Below are positions 25,013-32,684 of a DNA stretch of 64,000 nucleotides, piece by piece. How positions within the stretch are numbered: position 1 is the first letter of the stretch; every line of letters starts with the position of its first letter. The notes beneath the pieces are model-generated. The model did not search any database. It was given only the letters and a program-made list of their open reading frames with translations, and had not been told where the DNA came from. Both the position numbers and the translations under genes were made by a program. Origin of the DNA: a virus; the IMG/VR virus record IMGVR_UViG_3300025883_000003, positions 1-64,000 of that record; one strand, 5' to 3'.

Positions 25013-26109
25013 GCTTGGAGCAAGGGCTCTTTTCCGCGATTCTCGATGCCATCTTCGGCTCCGACGAAGACATTGCCGGCAAGCCCGTCACGCGGCTTGT
25101 GGCGCCGCTTCTCGACACGGAGACGACCACCATGGTGGTCGAGAGTACGCTCAGCATCGGCGAGAACACGGACGGATCGGGGGACGCCCGGCTCTTGGTG
25201 GGTGGTGAAATCATCGAAACCACCGGCCGAACCGATGGGCCGGGTACGTTCACGTTTGATACGCTGAGCCGCGGGCTCGACAATACCAAGGCGATCACGC
25301 ACCCGCCGGGCTCGCTCGTGTTCGATCTGAGCGACAACGCAAGCGCACTCGACCTTCTGCGCCGCGGGCTCTTGGTGGACTACGCGGTAGGCGAAGACCT
25401 GGATATCATCGGTCGGAACTTGGGGCTCACCCGGTGCCCCGGTATCACCGAGGACCAGTGGCGGGCGGTCATCAAAGCGGTGGCCTATCTCCCGAAGAGC
25501 ACGATTCACGCCTTCGATGAGGCCCTAGAGGCGCTTCTAGGGGCCAGTCAGTACGCCATCCGAGAGAACATTACGGCCGACCCTTGGAAGGTCTTCGTGG
25601 ACGTGATCGTGCTCTTGGCCACAAGCCTACGGGGCCGCTTCATGCTGAATGGGGGCGAGCCCGCGCTCACCACGGGGCTCACGACCGTCGACGTGGACTA
25701 CGATGTGATCGAGCCCGCGCTCGCACTCTATCTAGGCGAGGCGTCGCAAACCTACGGACTGCGCACCATTGACTACCCGGCTGGGTCCACCGGGACCGCG
25801 ACCGTAGGCGTCTATCTCGACACCCCAGAGTCACGGCGCGGTCTTCGGGAAGGGCTCACCAACTACTTTTTGCCGGGGGGCAGCGTTGCAGGGGCCACGA
25901 TCACGCTCGGCACGAGCCCCGGCGCCGCGGGTACGGCGGTGATCGTGGATTACACGGCGCTGAGCGCGCACTATCTAGCACTGAACGAAACCGTGTCGGA
26001 AGACGCGGACTACTACGCTTATCTTTCCGACCCCCTCTTAGCGGTGCGGTGCTTACTCGACCAGATCCGGGCCGCGGGGATACACGCCGAAGTGGCAGTA
26101 CAGGTATAA
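25009..26109 (+). CDS. Baseplate/tail protein (gpI-like)
   Basis: 366 residues. The segment LLRRGLLVDYAVGEDLDII then TEDQWRAVIKAVAYLPKST and HAFDEALEALLGA is like baseplate-to-fibre connector proteins (P2 gpI and DUF2612-type). In phages these sit just before the main tail fibre gene, as here. The N-terminal 100 residues are an extra beta domain. Four-base overlap with the previous gene. Confidence 0.55.
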   Translation: MSLEQGLFSAILDAIFGSDEDIAGKPVTRLVAPLLDTETTTMVVESTLSIGENTDGSGDARLLVGGEIIETTGRTDGPGTFTFDTLSRGLDNTKAITHPPGSLVFDLSDNASALDLLRRGLLVDYAVGEDLDIIGRNLGLTRCPGITEDQWRAVIKAVAYLPKSTIHAFDEALEALLGASQYAIRENITADPWKVFVDVIVLLATSLRGRFMLNGGEPALTTGLTTVDVDYDVIEPALALYLGEASQTYGLRTIDYPAGSTGTATVGVYLDTPESRRGLREGLTNYFLPGGSVAGATITLGTSPGAAGTAVIVDYTALSAHYLALNETVSEDADYYAYLSDPLLAVRCLLDQIRAAGIHAEVAVQV

Positions 26110-26113
26110 AACA

Positions 26114-28657
26114 ATGCGAATCGTCAAATGGAATCCCCAAGAGCGCGTCGACATACCCGATATCACGGCGCAAAACTTTCTCATGCTGGGCGAGTTCCGT
26201 CGCACGGTGCGCGGCGCGCTGGGCATTGAAGCGAACGGGATCATCAAAGGCTTCGCAGTCGAGCCGGCCGCCGTTCCTGATTCCACCATCGTGGTCAAGC
26301 TCGACGATGGCGGCGTTCTGAGCTTTGCCTTCGGCTCCGAGGCTATTGGCGCGCACACGGACTACGGCCAGCTCATGGGGGGCGACAACTCCGATGGCAA
26401 CACCGAAGGCAACGCGCAGCAATCCATTGACTTCATTGCGCAGCCCGATGCGACGTACACGGTTGGGATGCGCTTTTCATACACAGATGGCGCCAACGAT
26501 AACCGGGCCTTCTGGAATGAAGGCACCGACTCGGAGTTCATCGCAGCCGTCAACACTCGGCACCTTCCACAATTCGAAATCGCGCTCAATCCGGTTGGCA
26601 ACGAGTGGCTTCTGCTTGCTGACGTGGTGTGGAACAGCGGCGTCGGGATCATCAATACCGGCGATATCACCGACTTGCGCGAGGGTGCTTTCGAAGGCCC
26701 TTCCCCGTGGCAGCAAACGACCCGGCTCGGAAGCGGCGGGATGCCTGACTTCTCGCGCTCTTCGACCAATCGTCACGACACGGAAGTGAACGCCGTCTAC
26801 CCGGCCATCAAAGGGGTCGCTCGGCAGATTCAGGATCTCAAAGGCCCCGACGACGCGTTCAACTGGAATTGGTGGAACGACCCCTACAAGCCCGCCGATC
26901 CTTCGGGCACGCTCACGCGCGACAATGCCACCAATCTGCGGTCGCTCCGTACGGTGCATTTTACCGTAGGCGATGGGGTGACTTCATGGGGCGACTTCAA
27001 TGGGCTTGTCTTGGGGACGGGGCTCGATGCGTGCCTTTCCCATATCGCAGCGGAACAAGGCACGCCGACCCTTCTCGGAAGTCACGTCATCATTCAGATT
27101 CTCGTGAACGGGAGTAACGGGGTCGCAAGCGAAGCCTTTCAGATCGGCAACTACGTCTTCGATCGTACCTTGATCGAGATCCGCGGCGGGGGCGGTCGCG
27201 ATACCAGCAACGGCTCGTACTGGCACAACTCACAGATCGATTGCGTGGGCACGCTGACGACCCCGGCTTTCGATATGAACATCTACAGCGGTTTGGTTCT
27301 TCGCGACTTGAAGTTCAACACCACTGGCTCCGATACCCGCATCGCTCGGATCGACGGGCAAGGAACCCGCTTTGGGATGTACAACTGCTACGTGGAGTGC
27401 CAAAGCAGCGACATTACGCCGTGGCTTGAGCAAGACAATTGCGATTTTGTGGAGATTGCACATTGCGAGCTAGGCGGCACCGCGCTTATTACCGGCAGCC
27501 CCCGTTCGGGCGGAGAATGGCGCCACTGCGGTATCAACGGGGAAGTGCGCTTGCTCGGCGGTGGTTCCACCACGTTCGCTAGTTGCGATTTTGACTACCA
27601 GGGCGACTTGCACGGCATGATTTGGGCGAGCAATTGCTACGGCGTCTCCTTCAATGACTGCCGCTTCGCGTCGTCCACACAAGAGCACGATGTGGTGCAC
27701 TTCGAAAACTCACTCGGCGAGTTCGGGGGTATTCGATTCCAAGGGTGCCAATTCTCATGCTTCGAAACCGCGCCCGGCCACGTACCTGACGCCGGAAGTA
27801 ACGGCGCGAATGGCACGGGGTGGTGCCTCTACTTCGATAACGGGGGCGGCACTGCGATCAACACGGGGCCGGTGATCGTCGATAACTGCCAGTTCAACGG
27901 CAGTGGTAACTTCGGCGGCGGGCACATCGATTCGGGCGGGATCTTTTGCGATGATCTCGATGTTTTCCTTGTTACCAACTGTAGTTTTTATACTTTCGGA
28001 CTGCACCCCGGTGGCACGCCTAGGTGCTCGCACATACGCACGAAAAGCTCGGCAGTCGGGTTCCCTTCGGACTACCAGATCCGAGGCTGTACGTTTTTCG
28101 ATTGGGTCAATGACGGTGTTATCGCGAACAACACTACGAAGATCCCCGTCTACTTGGATGACTCGGATTCTACGATCGTTTCCAACTGCAAGTTCAGCGG
28201 CACGTTTGCCGGGACACTAGTGTATCTCGACAACTCCGATTACGCGCAAGTGCTCGGGTGCAATATGAAAAACGCGGCCTTGTGGGGCGTCGAAGCAATC
28301 GCTTCCGCGATCCTTTTGATCGCCAATAACACAATGTTCTCAGGCACCGATGCAGGATTCTTTCTCGATGCGTCTTCGGGCTCTTCGGTGATCACCGGCA
28401 ATAACATCGATGGGGGCGGTTCGACGGCGAACAGCGTCGTGGGCAACGGCATCATCGAATGCGATGGGCAAGTTATCGTCAGCGACAACCGGATCGACAA
28501 TTGGAGCGGCACCATTTATCACGCCATCGATTTAGGCGCGAACGATTGCGTGATCATGGGCAACCATTCCGCCGGGATCATCGATTCCAACGGCACCACC
28601 GGACACGCCGGTTGGGCGACAAGCCCGAAAATGAACGTCGTCGGCGGATATCTGTAA
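26114..28657 (+). CDS. Tail fibre/tailspike with parallel beta-helix
   Basis: 847 residues. The N-terminal 240 residues (MRIVKWNPQERVDIPDIT, then GMPDFSRSSTNRHDTEVN) look like a virion-attachment domain. From about residue 360 to the end, short repeating turns rich in N, G, C and F (VEIAHCELGG, FASCDFDYQG, FNDCRFASS, VDNCQFNGSG, VTNCSFYTFG, VSNCKFSG) are characteristic of a right-handed beta-helix as in tailspikes and pectate-lyase folds. It probably determines host range, possibly with polysaccharide-degrading activity. No catalytic residues can be assigned. Confidence 0.7.
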   Translation: MRIVKWNPQERVDIPDITAQNFLMLGEFRRTVRGALGIEANGIIKGFAVEPAAVPDSTIVVKLDDGGVLSFAFGSEAIGAHTDYGQLMGGDNSDGNTEGNAQQSIDFIAQPDATYTVGMRFSYTDGANDNRAFWNEGTDSEFIAAVNTRHLPQFEIALNPVGNEWLLLADVVWNSGVGIINTGDITDLREGAFEGPSPWQQTTRLGSGGMPDFSRSSTNRHDTEVNAVYPAIKGVARQIQDLKGPDDAFNWNWWNDPYKPADPSGTLTRDNATNLRSLRTVHFTVGDGVTSWGDFNGLVLGTGLDACLSHIAAEQGTPTLLGSHVIIQILVNGSNGVASEAFQIGNYVFDRTLIEIRGGGGRDTSNGSYWHNSQIDCVGTLTTPAFDMNIYSGLVLRDLKFNTTGSDTRIARIDGQGTRFGMYNCYVECQSSDITPWLEQDNCDFVEIAHCELGGTALITGSPRSGGEWRHCGINGEVRLLGGGSTTFASCDFDYQGDLHGMIWASNCYGVSFNDCRFASSTQEHDVVHFENSLGEFGGIRFQGCQFSCFETAPGHVPDAGSNGANGTGWCLYFDNGGGTAINTGPVIVDNCQFNGSGNFGGGHIDSGGIFCDDLDVFLVTNCSFYTFGLHPGGTPRCSHIRTKSSAVGFPSDYQIRGCTFFDWVNDGVIANNTTKIPVYLDDSDSTIVSNCKFSGTFAGTLVYLDNSDYAQVLGCNMKNAALWGVEAIASAILLIANNTMFSGTDAGFFLDASSGSSVITGNNIDGGGSTANSVVGNGIIECDGQVIVSDNRIDNWSGTIYHAIDLGANDCVIMGNHSAGIIDSNGTTGHAGWATSPKMNVVGGYL

Positions 28658-28674
28658 GGCTGTAGTGGGGGAAC

Positions 28675-29190
28675 ATGCTTGAATGGTGGCAAAGCGCGAT
28701 TGAGCCCCACTGGCCTTTTTTGGTCGCCGCCGTGGTGTTCATGGTGGTCGGCCAAGTCATGAAGCGGAGCGTGTTCACGCGCCCTCGCGCGTATGCGGTG
28801 TACGTCGACCAGCTCCCGTACGAAACCAGCTACATGCCCGGCCGGCCGCGCGTGAAGCGCAAGGCCAAGTGGTTTTGGTGGTGGGCCTACAAGACCATGC
28901 CGCTGCACCCGGTCATGACCGGCGTCGTGCTCGGCTTCTTTGTCACGGCGGAGCCCGGCATGACGCCGGGGCAGAGCGCGCTCTACTTCGCGGGCGCCGG
29001 AGCGATCAGCGTGTTCCTGTATCAGACGGCCAAGGGGCTACTGAAACGCAAGGATATCGAGCTGCCGATGCTGCCCGGCCAAAGCAAGAGCCCGTCGCTT
29101 CAGGTACACAGGCCCTTGCCCTTGCCCCCGAAGGTGCCTTCGGTGGCCAGGGTGCTCAAGGAGCTAGACGACAAGGATCTAGACGAATGA
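28675..29190 (+). CDS. Membrane protein, holin candidate
   Basis: 171 residues with AGTGGGGG before the ATG. Hydrophobic segments near residues 13-28 (WPFLVAAVVFMVVGQV), 80-92 (MTGVVLGFFVTAE) and 100-116 (ALYFAGAGAISVFLYQ) suggest three membrane passes and a charged, Pro-rich C-terminus. It begins a run of four membrane proteins after the tail fibre gene, a common place for lysis genes. Holin identity is inferred from topology and place only. Confidence 0.45.
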   Translation: MLEWWQSAIEPHWPFLVAAVVFMVVGQVMKRSVFTRPRAYAVYVDQLPYETSYMPGRPRVKRKAKWFWWWAYKTMPLHPVMTGVVLGFFVTAEPGMTPGQSALYFAGAGAISVFLYQTAKGLLKRKDIELPMLPGQSKSPSLQVHRPLPLPPKVPSVARVLKELDDKDLDE

Positions 29191-29540
29191 CTTGGCCGTT
29201 GTGGCTCGTCAAAGCCGGGCGGTGGCTCAGCAAGAACACGCAAGCCGCGCTCGCCGGGCTCGTGCTCTTCTTTGGTGCGGGGCTCGCGTACACGTATCAC
29301 AAACGACGCCTTGGGAGCGTGAAGGATCTCTTGGCGGTCGAGAAGGCCCAAAAGGAGATCGTGGCGCTGCAAACAGAGCGCAAGATGCTCGCGCAGATGG
29401 GCAGCACGCTCCAAGGGGATCTCGATGTGGTCGACATGCGCATCGATGAACGCAAACGGACCATCGTCGCGTTGCACGAGGAAGCCGAAGGGCTCGACGA
29501 TAACCAAGTGGCCGAAGCATTCGCTCGGCTCGGATACTGA
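29187..29540 (+). CDS. i-spanin-like membrane/coiled-coil protein
   Basis: 117 residues from MTWPLWLVKA in ATGA overlap. One N-terminal membrane segment (AALAGLVLFFGAGLAYTY) is followed by a heptad-rich helix (VEKAQKEIVALQTERKMLAQ and continuing), the layout of inner-membrane spanins (Rz). If so, it acts in the last step of Gram-negative lysis. An unrelated membrane-anchored coiled coil is equally possible. Confidence 0.45.
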   Translation: MTWPLWLVKAGRWLSKNTQAALAGLVLFFGAGLAYTYHKRRLGSVKDLLAVEKAQKEIVALQTERKMLAQMGSTLQGDLDVVDMRIDERKRTIVALHEEAEGLDDNQVAEAFARLGY

Positions 29541-29549
29541 GGGGGACAC

Positions 29550-29645
29550 ATGAGCAAGCTCGACAAAGTTGATACCAAGAAAATCGCCGTACTCGCCGCC
29601 ATCGGCGTGGCCGTGATCATCGTCCTGTACGTCGTCTTTTCGTAG
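29550..29645 (+). CDS. 31-residue single-pass membrane miniprotein
   Basis: AGGGGG lies eight bases before an ATG and encodes a short Lys-rich start (MSKLDKVDTKK) followed by a hydrophobic helix IAVLAAIGVAVIIVLYVVF. The strong ribosome binding site, placement nine bases after the previous stop and TAGTG overlap with the next gene support translation. Possible holin-like, antiholin or lysis-timing peptide. Confidence 0.6.
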   Translation: MSKLDKVDTKKIAVLAAIGVAVIIVLYVVFS

Positions 29646-30106
29646 TGAAGGCCGCGATTCTGATCGCGATATGGCTCATGGCTTCGCCGGCCGCTGCGGC
29701 GGAGCCTGTGCCGTCTATCGAGCTTTGCGCGCCGGGCGTGCAGATGCGCCGCGTTCAGATGAACCACCATGGCAAGCCGGGGATCTGGTTCGATGCCCGC
29801 GTGGCCAAGTGCATGATGGTCCAGCTCCAAACCATCGATGCGCTCCGGGCTCAGGTCGCGGACTACGAAGTGCGCACGGGCATGAACGACCAGTTCACGC
29901 TTTTGGTGGAGCGCCAGCGCGACTTGGCCGTGCTCGAATCGGAAAAGGCCGTAGGAGCCCTTCAGAGCGCCGTACGGGGACGGCGGGAAGCCGAGGAAGC
30001 CCTGAACAAGCCAGGGCGCTCACGGGCCTTGTGGTTCGCCCTAGGCATCGTTTCGGGTGTGCTCGTGATCGGCGTGAGCGCGTACGCGATCAGTGCGACT
30101 CGCTAG
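29645..30106 (+). CDS. Exported coiled-coil protein with C-terminal membrane anchor (spanin-like)
   Basis: 153 residues, GTG start overlapping the previous stop. A signal peptide is clear (MKAAILIAIWLMASPAAAA). A helical region follows (VQLQTIDALRAQVADYEVR, then LLVERQRDLAVLESEKAVG), then a C-terminal membrane helix (LWFALGIVSGVLVIGVSAY). This resembles a unimolecular spanin, but no lipobox cysteine is visible after the signal. Last gene of the late operon. Confidence 0.5.
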   Translation: MKAAILIAIWLMASPAAAAEPVPSIELCAPGVQMRRVQMNHHGKPGIWFDARVAKCMMVQLQTIDALRAQVADYEVRTGMNDQFTLLVERQRDLAVLESEKAVGALQSAVRGRREAEEALNKPGRSRALWFALGIVSGVLVIGVSAYAISATR

Positions 30107-30480
30107 GTGTTGCCGGGCGGGTTACACACGTGGCGTACGAATTCGGGCTTGGGAAGCCCGTTATCCGCAGAACGGCCCCTGTTTTTAGGGGTCGAGCTTC
30201 CAAACGGCGTGGGGGTCGACCGTTATCCCCTACGGCTGTTGGCTGATTACGGACCCCGCAAAGGGCCTTGAAACACGGGTGATACTGATTTCCGCAGGGG
30301 TGTACAACCTCTGCAACGCAGCGGCTACCCTGATTGCAGATCCCTTCCGCCGCGTTTCAGTCGTTCCGATAATCACGGCTAAGTGCCCGAACCCACACGG
30401 TAATCAACCCGCTACCAACACGGTTGAAGTAGCCAACTCTTTGCCGCTCATAGGTGAGTCTGTAACCGCGATGTACCGGA
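30107..30480 (+). other. Non-coding region between convergent operons, with hairpins
   Basis: No convincing gene. It contains hairpins CGGGCTT-ggg-AAGCCCG (30144-30160, followed by TTATCC) and CCCCT-gttttt-AGGGG (30176-30191), and short inverted repeats around two TTATCC copies (CCGTT...AACGG and CCGT...ACGG). From about 30355, short imperfect CACGG-type repeats follow. It separates the rightward late operon from leftward genes, so transcription termination is the simplest role. A replication or packaging site cannot be excluded. Confidence 0.45.
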
Positions 30481-30801
30481 CTACCCGCGCTCGATACGGT
30501 CGGCGAGCCTACGGAGAAGCCCCCCGACGAGCTGGCGTGTAGCCGGCCCGCTCTTGCGAATGGTGCGCGGGGGCTGCTTTGGGATGGGCACGCCATTGCT
30601 CATCGGGGGGTGGGGCTCGCGCCGCCGGAGGGGGCACTCTTCGGCGTGGTAGCCGTCCAGGCCATCGCACTCCGGGCAGATGCGGCGAACAGGCCGGGCG
30701 ACCAGCCCGTCTTCGGGAAGGGCGTCCGTAAGCCGCTGCGCGGCGTCGTCATCGGTGCCCGGTACAAAGCCGAGAAGAGCATGGTGGCGGGGCTTCGACA
30801 T
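30481..30801 (-). CDS. Small hypothetical protein with zinc-binding motif
   Basis: 106 residues. CPECDGLDGYHAEECPL (CxxC...C) could bind zinc. The N-terminus is MSKPRHHALLGFVPGTDDD and the C-terminus is a basic amphipathic helix. It starts five bases after the stop of the leftward gene at 30807 and is probably its operon partner. Family not recognised. Confidence 0.55.
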   Translation of the reverse strand: MSKPRHHALLGFVPGTDDDAAQRLTDALPEDGLVARPVRRICPECDGLDGYHAEECPLRRREPHPPMSNGVPIPKQPPRTIRKSGPATRQLVGGLLRRLADRIERG

Positions 30802-30806
30802 GGCGC

Positions 30807-31391
30807 TTAGGACGCTTCGCGGGAGAGCCGCAAACGTACGGTCAACTGGTTATCGCTCAGCTCCGCCGTGGAAGCTAGCTCGCCTTCGAACGCGCGCTTC
30901 ATCCGGGCGAGCTTGGCCTTCTTTTGCTTCAACAGCGTCTTGCTCCGTTTGAGCTGGCGCTGTAGTTCTTTGATCCGATCTTCATTTTTGGCAGCGGCCT
31001 TTTGGAGCGCGACGAATTTGCGGTCGAGCGTGGGCTTGCCGCGCTTGCGCTTTTTCTTTTGCGGCACCTCATCGTACCCGGTCGTCGACGCGTCGTGGTA
31101 GACGCGGTGCAGACTCGCCTGACTCACATCCGGTTTGGCGCAGCGGACCATGCCATACGCTACAGCGCCTTCGGCTTGGCGCATGGTGAGCGTACTCTTC
31201 GGCACCGTGATGACGATGCGCCGCCCTTCGGCGAAGATGCGAAGATTGCGCGCCCGCGCTCGCGTTAGAAAGCGCACGGTGTAACTGGGAGCGGGCAACG
31301 CGTGCTGCTTAGCGACCTTCGCGCCCAGCGTGATCGCGCGTCGCAGTGCACGGCCGGAGTAGTTCGTATCGTTGACGAGCGTATGTGCCAT
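30807..31391 (-). CDS. Basic coiled-coil protein, putative DNA-binding regulator
   Basis: 194 residues from MAHTLVNDTN. This start is fixed by a -10 hexamer six bases upstream; a longer frame would run through the promoter. Residues 30-100 are mixed alpha/beta with RIVITVPKSTLTMRQAEGAV. From about 110 the protein is Lys-rich (PQKKKRKRGKPTLDRKF) and then forms a long coiled coil (IKELQRQLKRSKTLLKQKK). It is probably an early-expressed, nucleic-acid-binding protein. No named family. Confidence 0.6.
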   Translation of the reverse strand: MAHTLVNDTNYSGRALRRAITLGAKVAKQHALPAPSYTVRFLTRARARNLRIFAEGRRIVITVPKSTLTMRQAEGAVAYGMVRCAKPDVSQASLHRVYHDASTTGYDEVPQKKKRKRGKPTLDRKFVALQKAAAKNEDRIKELQRQLKRSKTLLKQKKAKLARMKRAFEGELASTAELSDNQLTVRLRLSREAS

Positions 31392-31397
31392 ACGAGA

Positions 31398-31426
31398 AGT
31401 ATAGCATGCGTCGTATACGATGCAAA
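31398..31426 (-). promoter_or_regulatory. Sigma70-like promoter, predicted leaderless, with TCGTATACGA palindrome
   Basis: On the minus strand TTTGCA (31426-31421), a 17-base spacer and TATACT (31403-31398), then six bases to the ATG at 31391. The spacer starts with the perfect palindrome TCGTATACGA (31411-31420). Spacing, -10 and palindrome position are the same as at 2284-2312. Confidence 0.65.
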
Positions 31427-31462
31427 CGCGCCAACCCAGCGTTTTGCCAGAGAAGCGCCGGC

Positions 31463-31549
31463 TTAGGTGAGCCGGAGCACGAGCAAGATGAGGATCACGA
31501 TGACGAGAACAGAGATTGCTGCCGAAGCGAGTTGGTTCAAATGCTTCAT
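31463..31549 (-). CDS. Possible 28-residue membrane miniprotein
   Basis: The ATG at 31549 opens a frame encoding MKHLNQLASAAI followed by SVLVIVILILLVLRLT and a TAA. The uninterrupted hydrophobic helix is unlikely by chance in G+C-rich non-coding DNA. No strong ribosome binding site is visible. It lies downstream of a leftward terminator-like hairpin and just upstream of the leaderless promoter. Confidence 0.35.
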   Translation of the reverse strand: MKHLNQLASAAISVLVIVILILLVLRLT

Positions 31550-31572
31550 GGCCGGATCGTACGTGAGGGGCC

Positions 31573-31613
31573 GAAATAAAGAAGCCCCCGGAATGACTCG
31601 TTCCGAGGGCTTC
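31573..31613 (-). terminator. Leftward intrinsic terminator
   Basis: Stem GAAGCCC/GGGCTTC plus CGGAA/TTCCG with one mismatch and a 7-base loop (31581-31613). On the minus strand it is followed by CTTTATTT, a U-rich tail. There is no U-tract on the plus side. It implies leftward transcription entering from the right, although no firm minus-strand gene lies there. Confidence 0.65.
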
Positions 31614-32423
31614 CCATCCTACAACGTGGCTTCCACAACGAAGCGCACCCCGACCGTACCACGGACGCAACTCTCCCGGTATCCCGCGTCCTGGCTCGGC
31701 GTCGCTTTACGTTCGGGGCTCCGCTTCGCTCCGCCCCGTGAGTCGGGAGCCTTCGGCCCCCTCCCATCTTTGAAAGAAGTGCCATCGGATCGAAACGCTT
31801 AGCGAAAGCGGCGATTTGATCCTCTTGTTGCGCACGCAACTGCGCACACACGCGAGGCGCCCCCGCTGTAAAAATCCGTTCTACTCCAACTAAGACCTAG
31901 ACGTGCGCGTTGTAACGCCCGTGTACGCTTTTGCCGCTTGGGAACCTTCGATGGCCTACCATACAGTTCCGCTCTGTCTCGCCACGCGCCGCTATAGATG
32001 CGCTCGTGTGGCTTTGTCCGTTGTTGGCTCTAGGTGTGATCGTCGATCCGCTATCGCAGCGCGTGTCGTAAACCCGCGCCCCTCTTGCACCCCGCCAAGT
32101 TGAATGGGCATTACGGCTCCCCAATGAGCTGCCCCCCGCGAGTTTACTAGCGATGCTTTGAAGTCGATCGATGACCCCACGGTGGGCTTGTAGATCGATC
32201 GTTTGGCGCTCCGCAAGACTCAAGAGCGATACAACCGGCGTCCCCTGGTAGGCCAGGGGACGTAAGGCCCGGCGACCCATGTGGAAGTCGACTCGTGCGG
32301 GTCTGGCTAGCCGCCCTACCTCTTTTGGTAAAGTGTGGGTGCGCGAGAAGGCTGCCCCATGCAGCACCACATGGACGGCTTTGCTTCTACGTCGATTGCG
32401 GCCCGCGGATCAAGAGGGCCGTG
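31614..32423. other. Structured, mostly non-coding region with a decayed or spurious minus-strand frame
   Basis: No convincing gene on either strand. The minus strand has one long frame from 32370 interrupted by a single TAG at 31897 and continuing to the left. The part after the TAG looks protein-like (CAQLRAQQEDQIAAFAKRF) but then runs into the terminator. A different minus frame ends at a TAG just before that terminator. Several hairpins are present. Options are a decayed gene, non-coding RNA, or chance frames in G+C-rich DNA. Confidence 0.4.
32239..32262. repeat. Perfect 10-bp hairpin
   Basis: CGTCCCCTGG - TAGG - CCAGGGGACG forms a perfect 10-bp stem with a 4-base loop. No U-tract follows on either strand, so it is not a standard intrinsic terminator. 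It may be a protein-binding palindrome or an RNA structural element. Confidence 0.6.
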
Positions 32424-32470
32424 ATAGAAAAGGGACCGCCCTGGACCGATGTGGAACGACCCAGGGCGGT
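32424..32470 (-). terminator. Leftward intrinsic terminator-like hairpin
   Basis: Perfect 10-bp stem ACCGCCCTGG/CCAGGGCGGT (32435-32444 and 32461-32470) with a 16-base loop. On the minus strand it is followed by CCCTTTTCTATC. The plus-strand side has no U-tract. Confidence 0.55.
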
Positions 32471-32529
32471 ATATGCGCAAAAACAGGGGTGTTTTCGCTG
32501 ATAGGTCGAGAAGTTACCAGACGCCCCCT

Positions 32530-32567
32530 ACAAAAAGCAACGGCCTAGGTCTTGGGAACCTAGGCCG
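32530..32567 (-). terminator. Leftward intrinsic terminator
   Basis: Perfect 10-bp stem CGGCCTAGGT/ACCTAGGCCG (32541-32567) with a 7-base loop, followed on the minus strand by TTGCTTTTTGT. It is a strong terminator shape for leftward transcripts that would start within the next 120 bases. Confidence 0.65.
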
Positions 32568-32629
32568 CTACCGGCACGGACAACTAACTCTTGACGACAC
32601 ACCCTACACGGATTGGGAAATCCCGTTTC

Positions 32630-32656
32630 AGGATAACGGCATTGTGCCATTATCCT
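32630..32656. repeat. Inverted repeat upstream of the helicase gene
   Basis: AGGATAACGGC - ATTGT - GCCATTATCCT, an 11-bp inverted repeat with one mismatch, ends 28 bases before the ATG at 32685. Its GGATAA/TTATCC arms resemble elements that lie 27-29 bases before the ATGs at 2887 and 45223. Regulatory role is possible but unproven. Confidence 0.45.
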
Positions 32657-32684
32657 CTGAGTAGGGCAAGCACATCTAGGCCCC

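Noticed and set aside
31541-31560. GGTTCAAATGC resembling a tRNA T-loop
   Set aside because: No acceptor, D-arm or anticodon stem can be built around it; no tRNA gene was found in the window.
31467-31802. Plus-strand ORF in the structured region
   Set aside because: It runs through the terminator hairpin and has composition typical of a reverse-complement frame.
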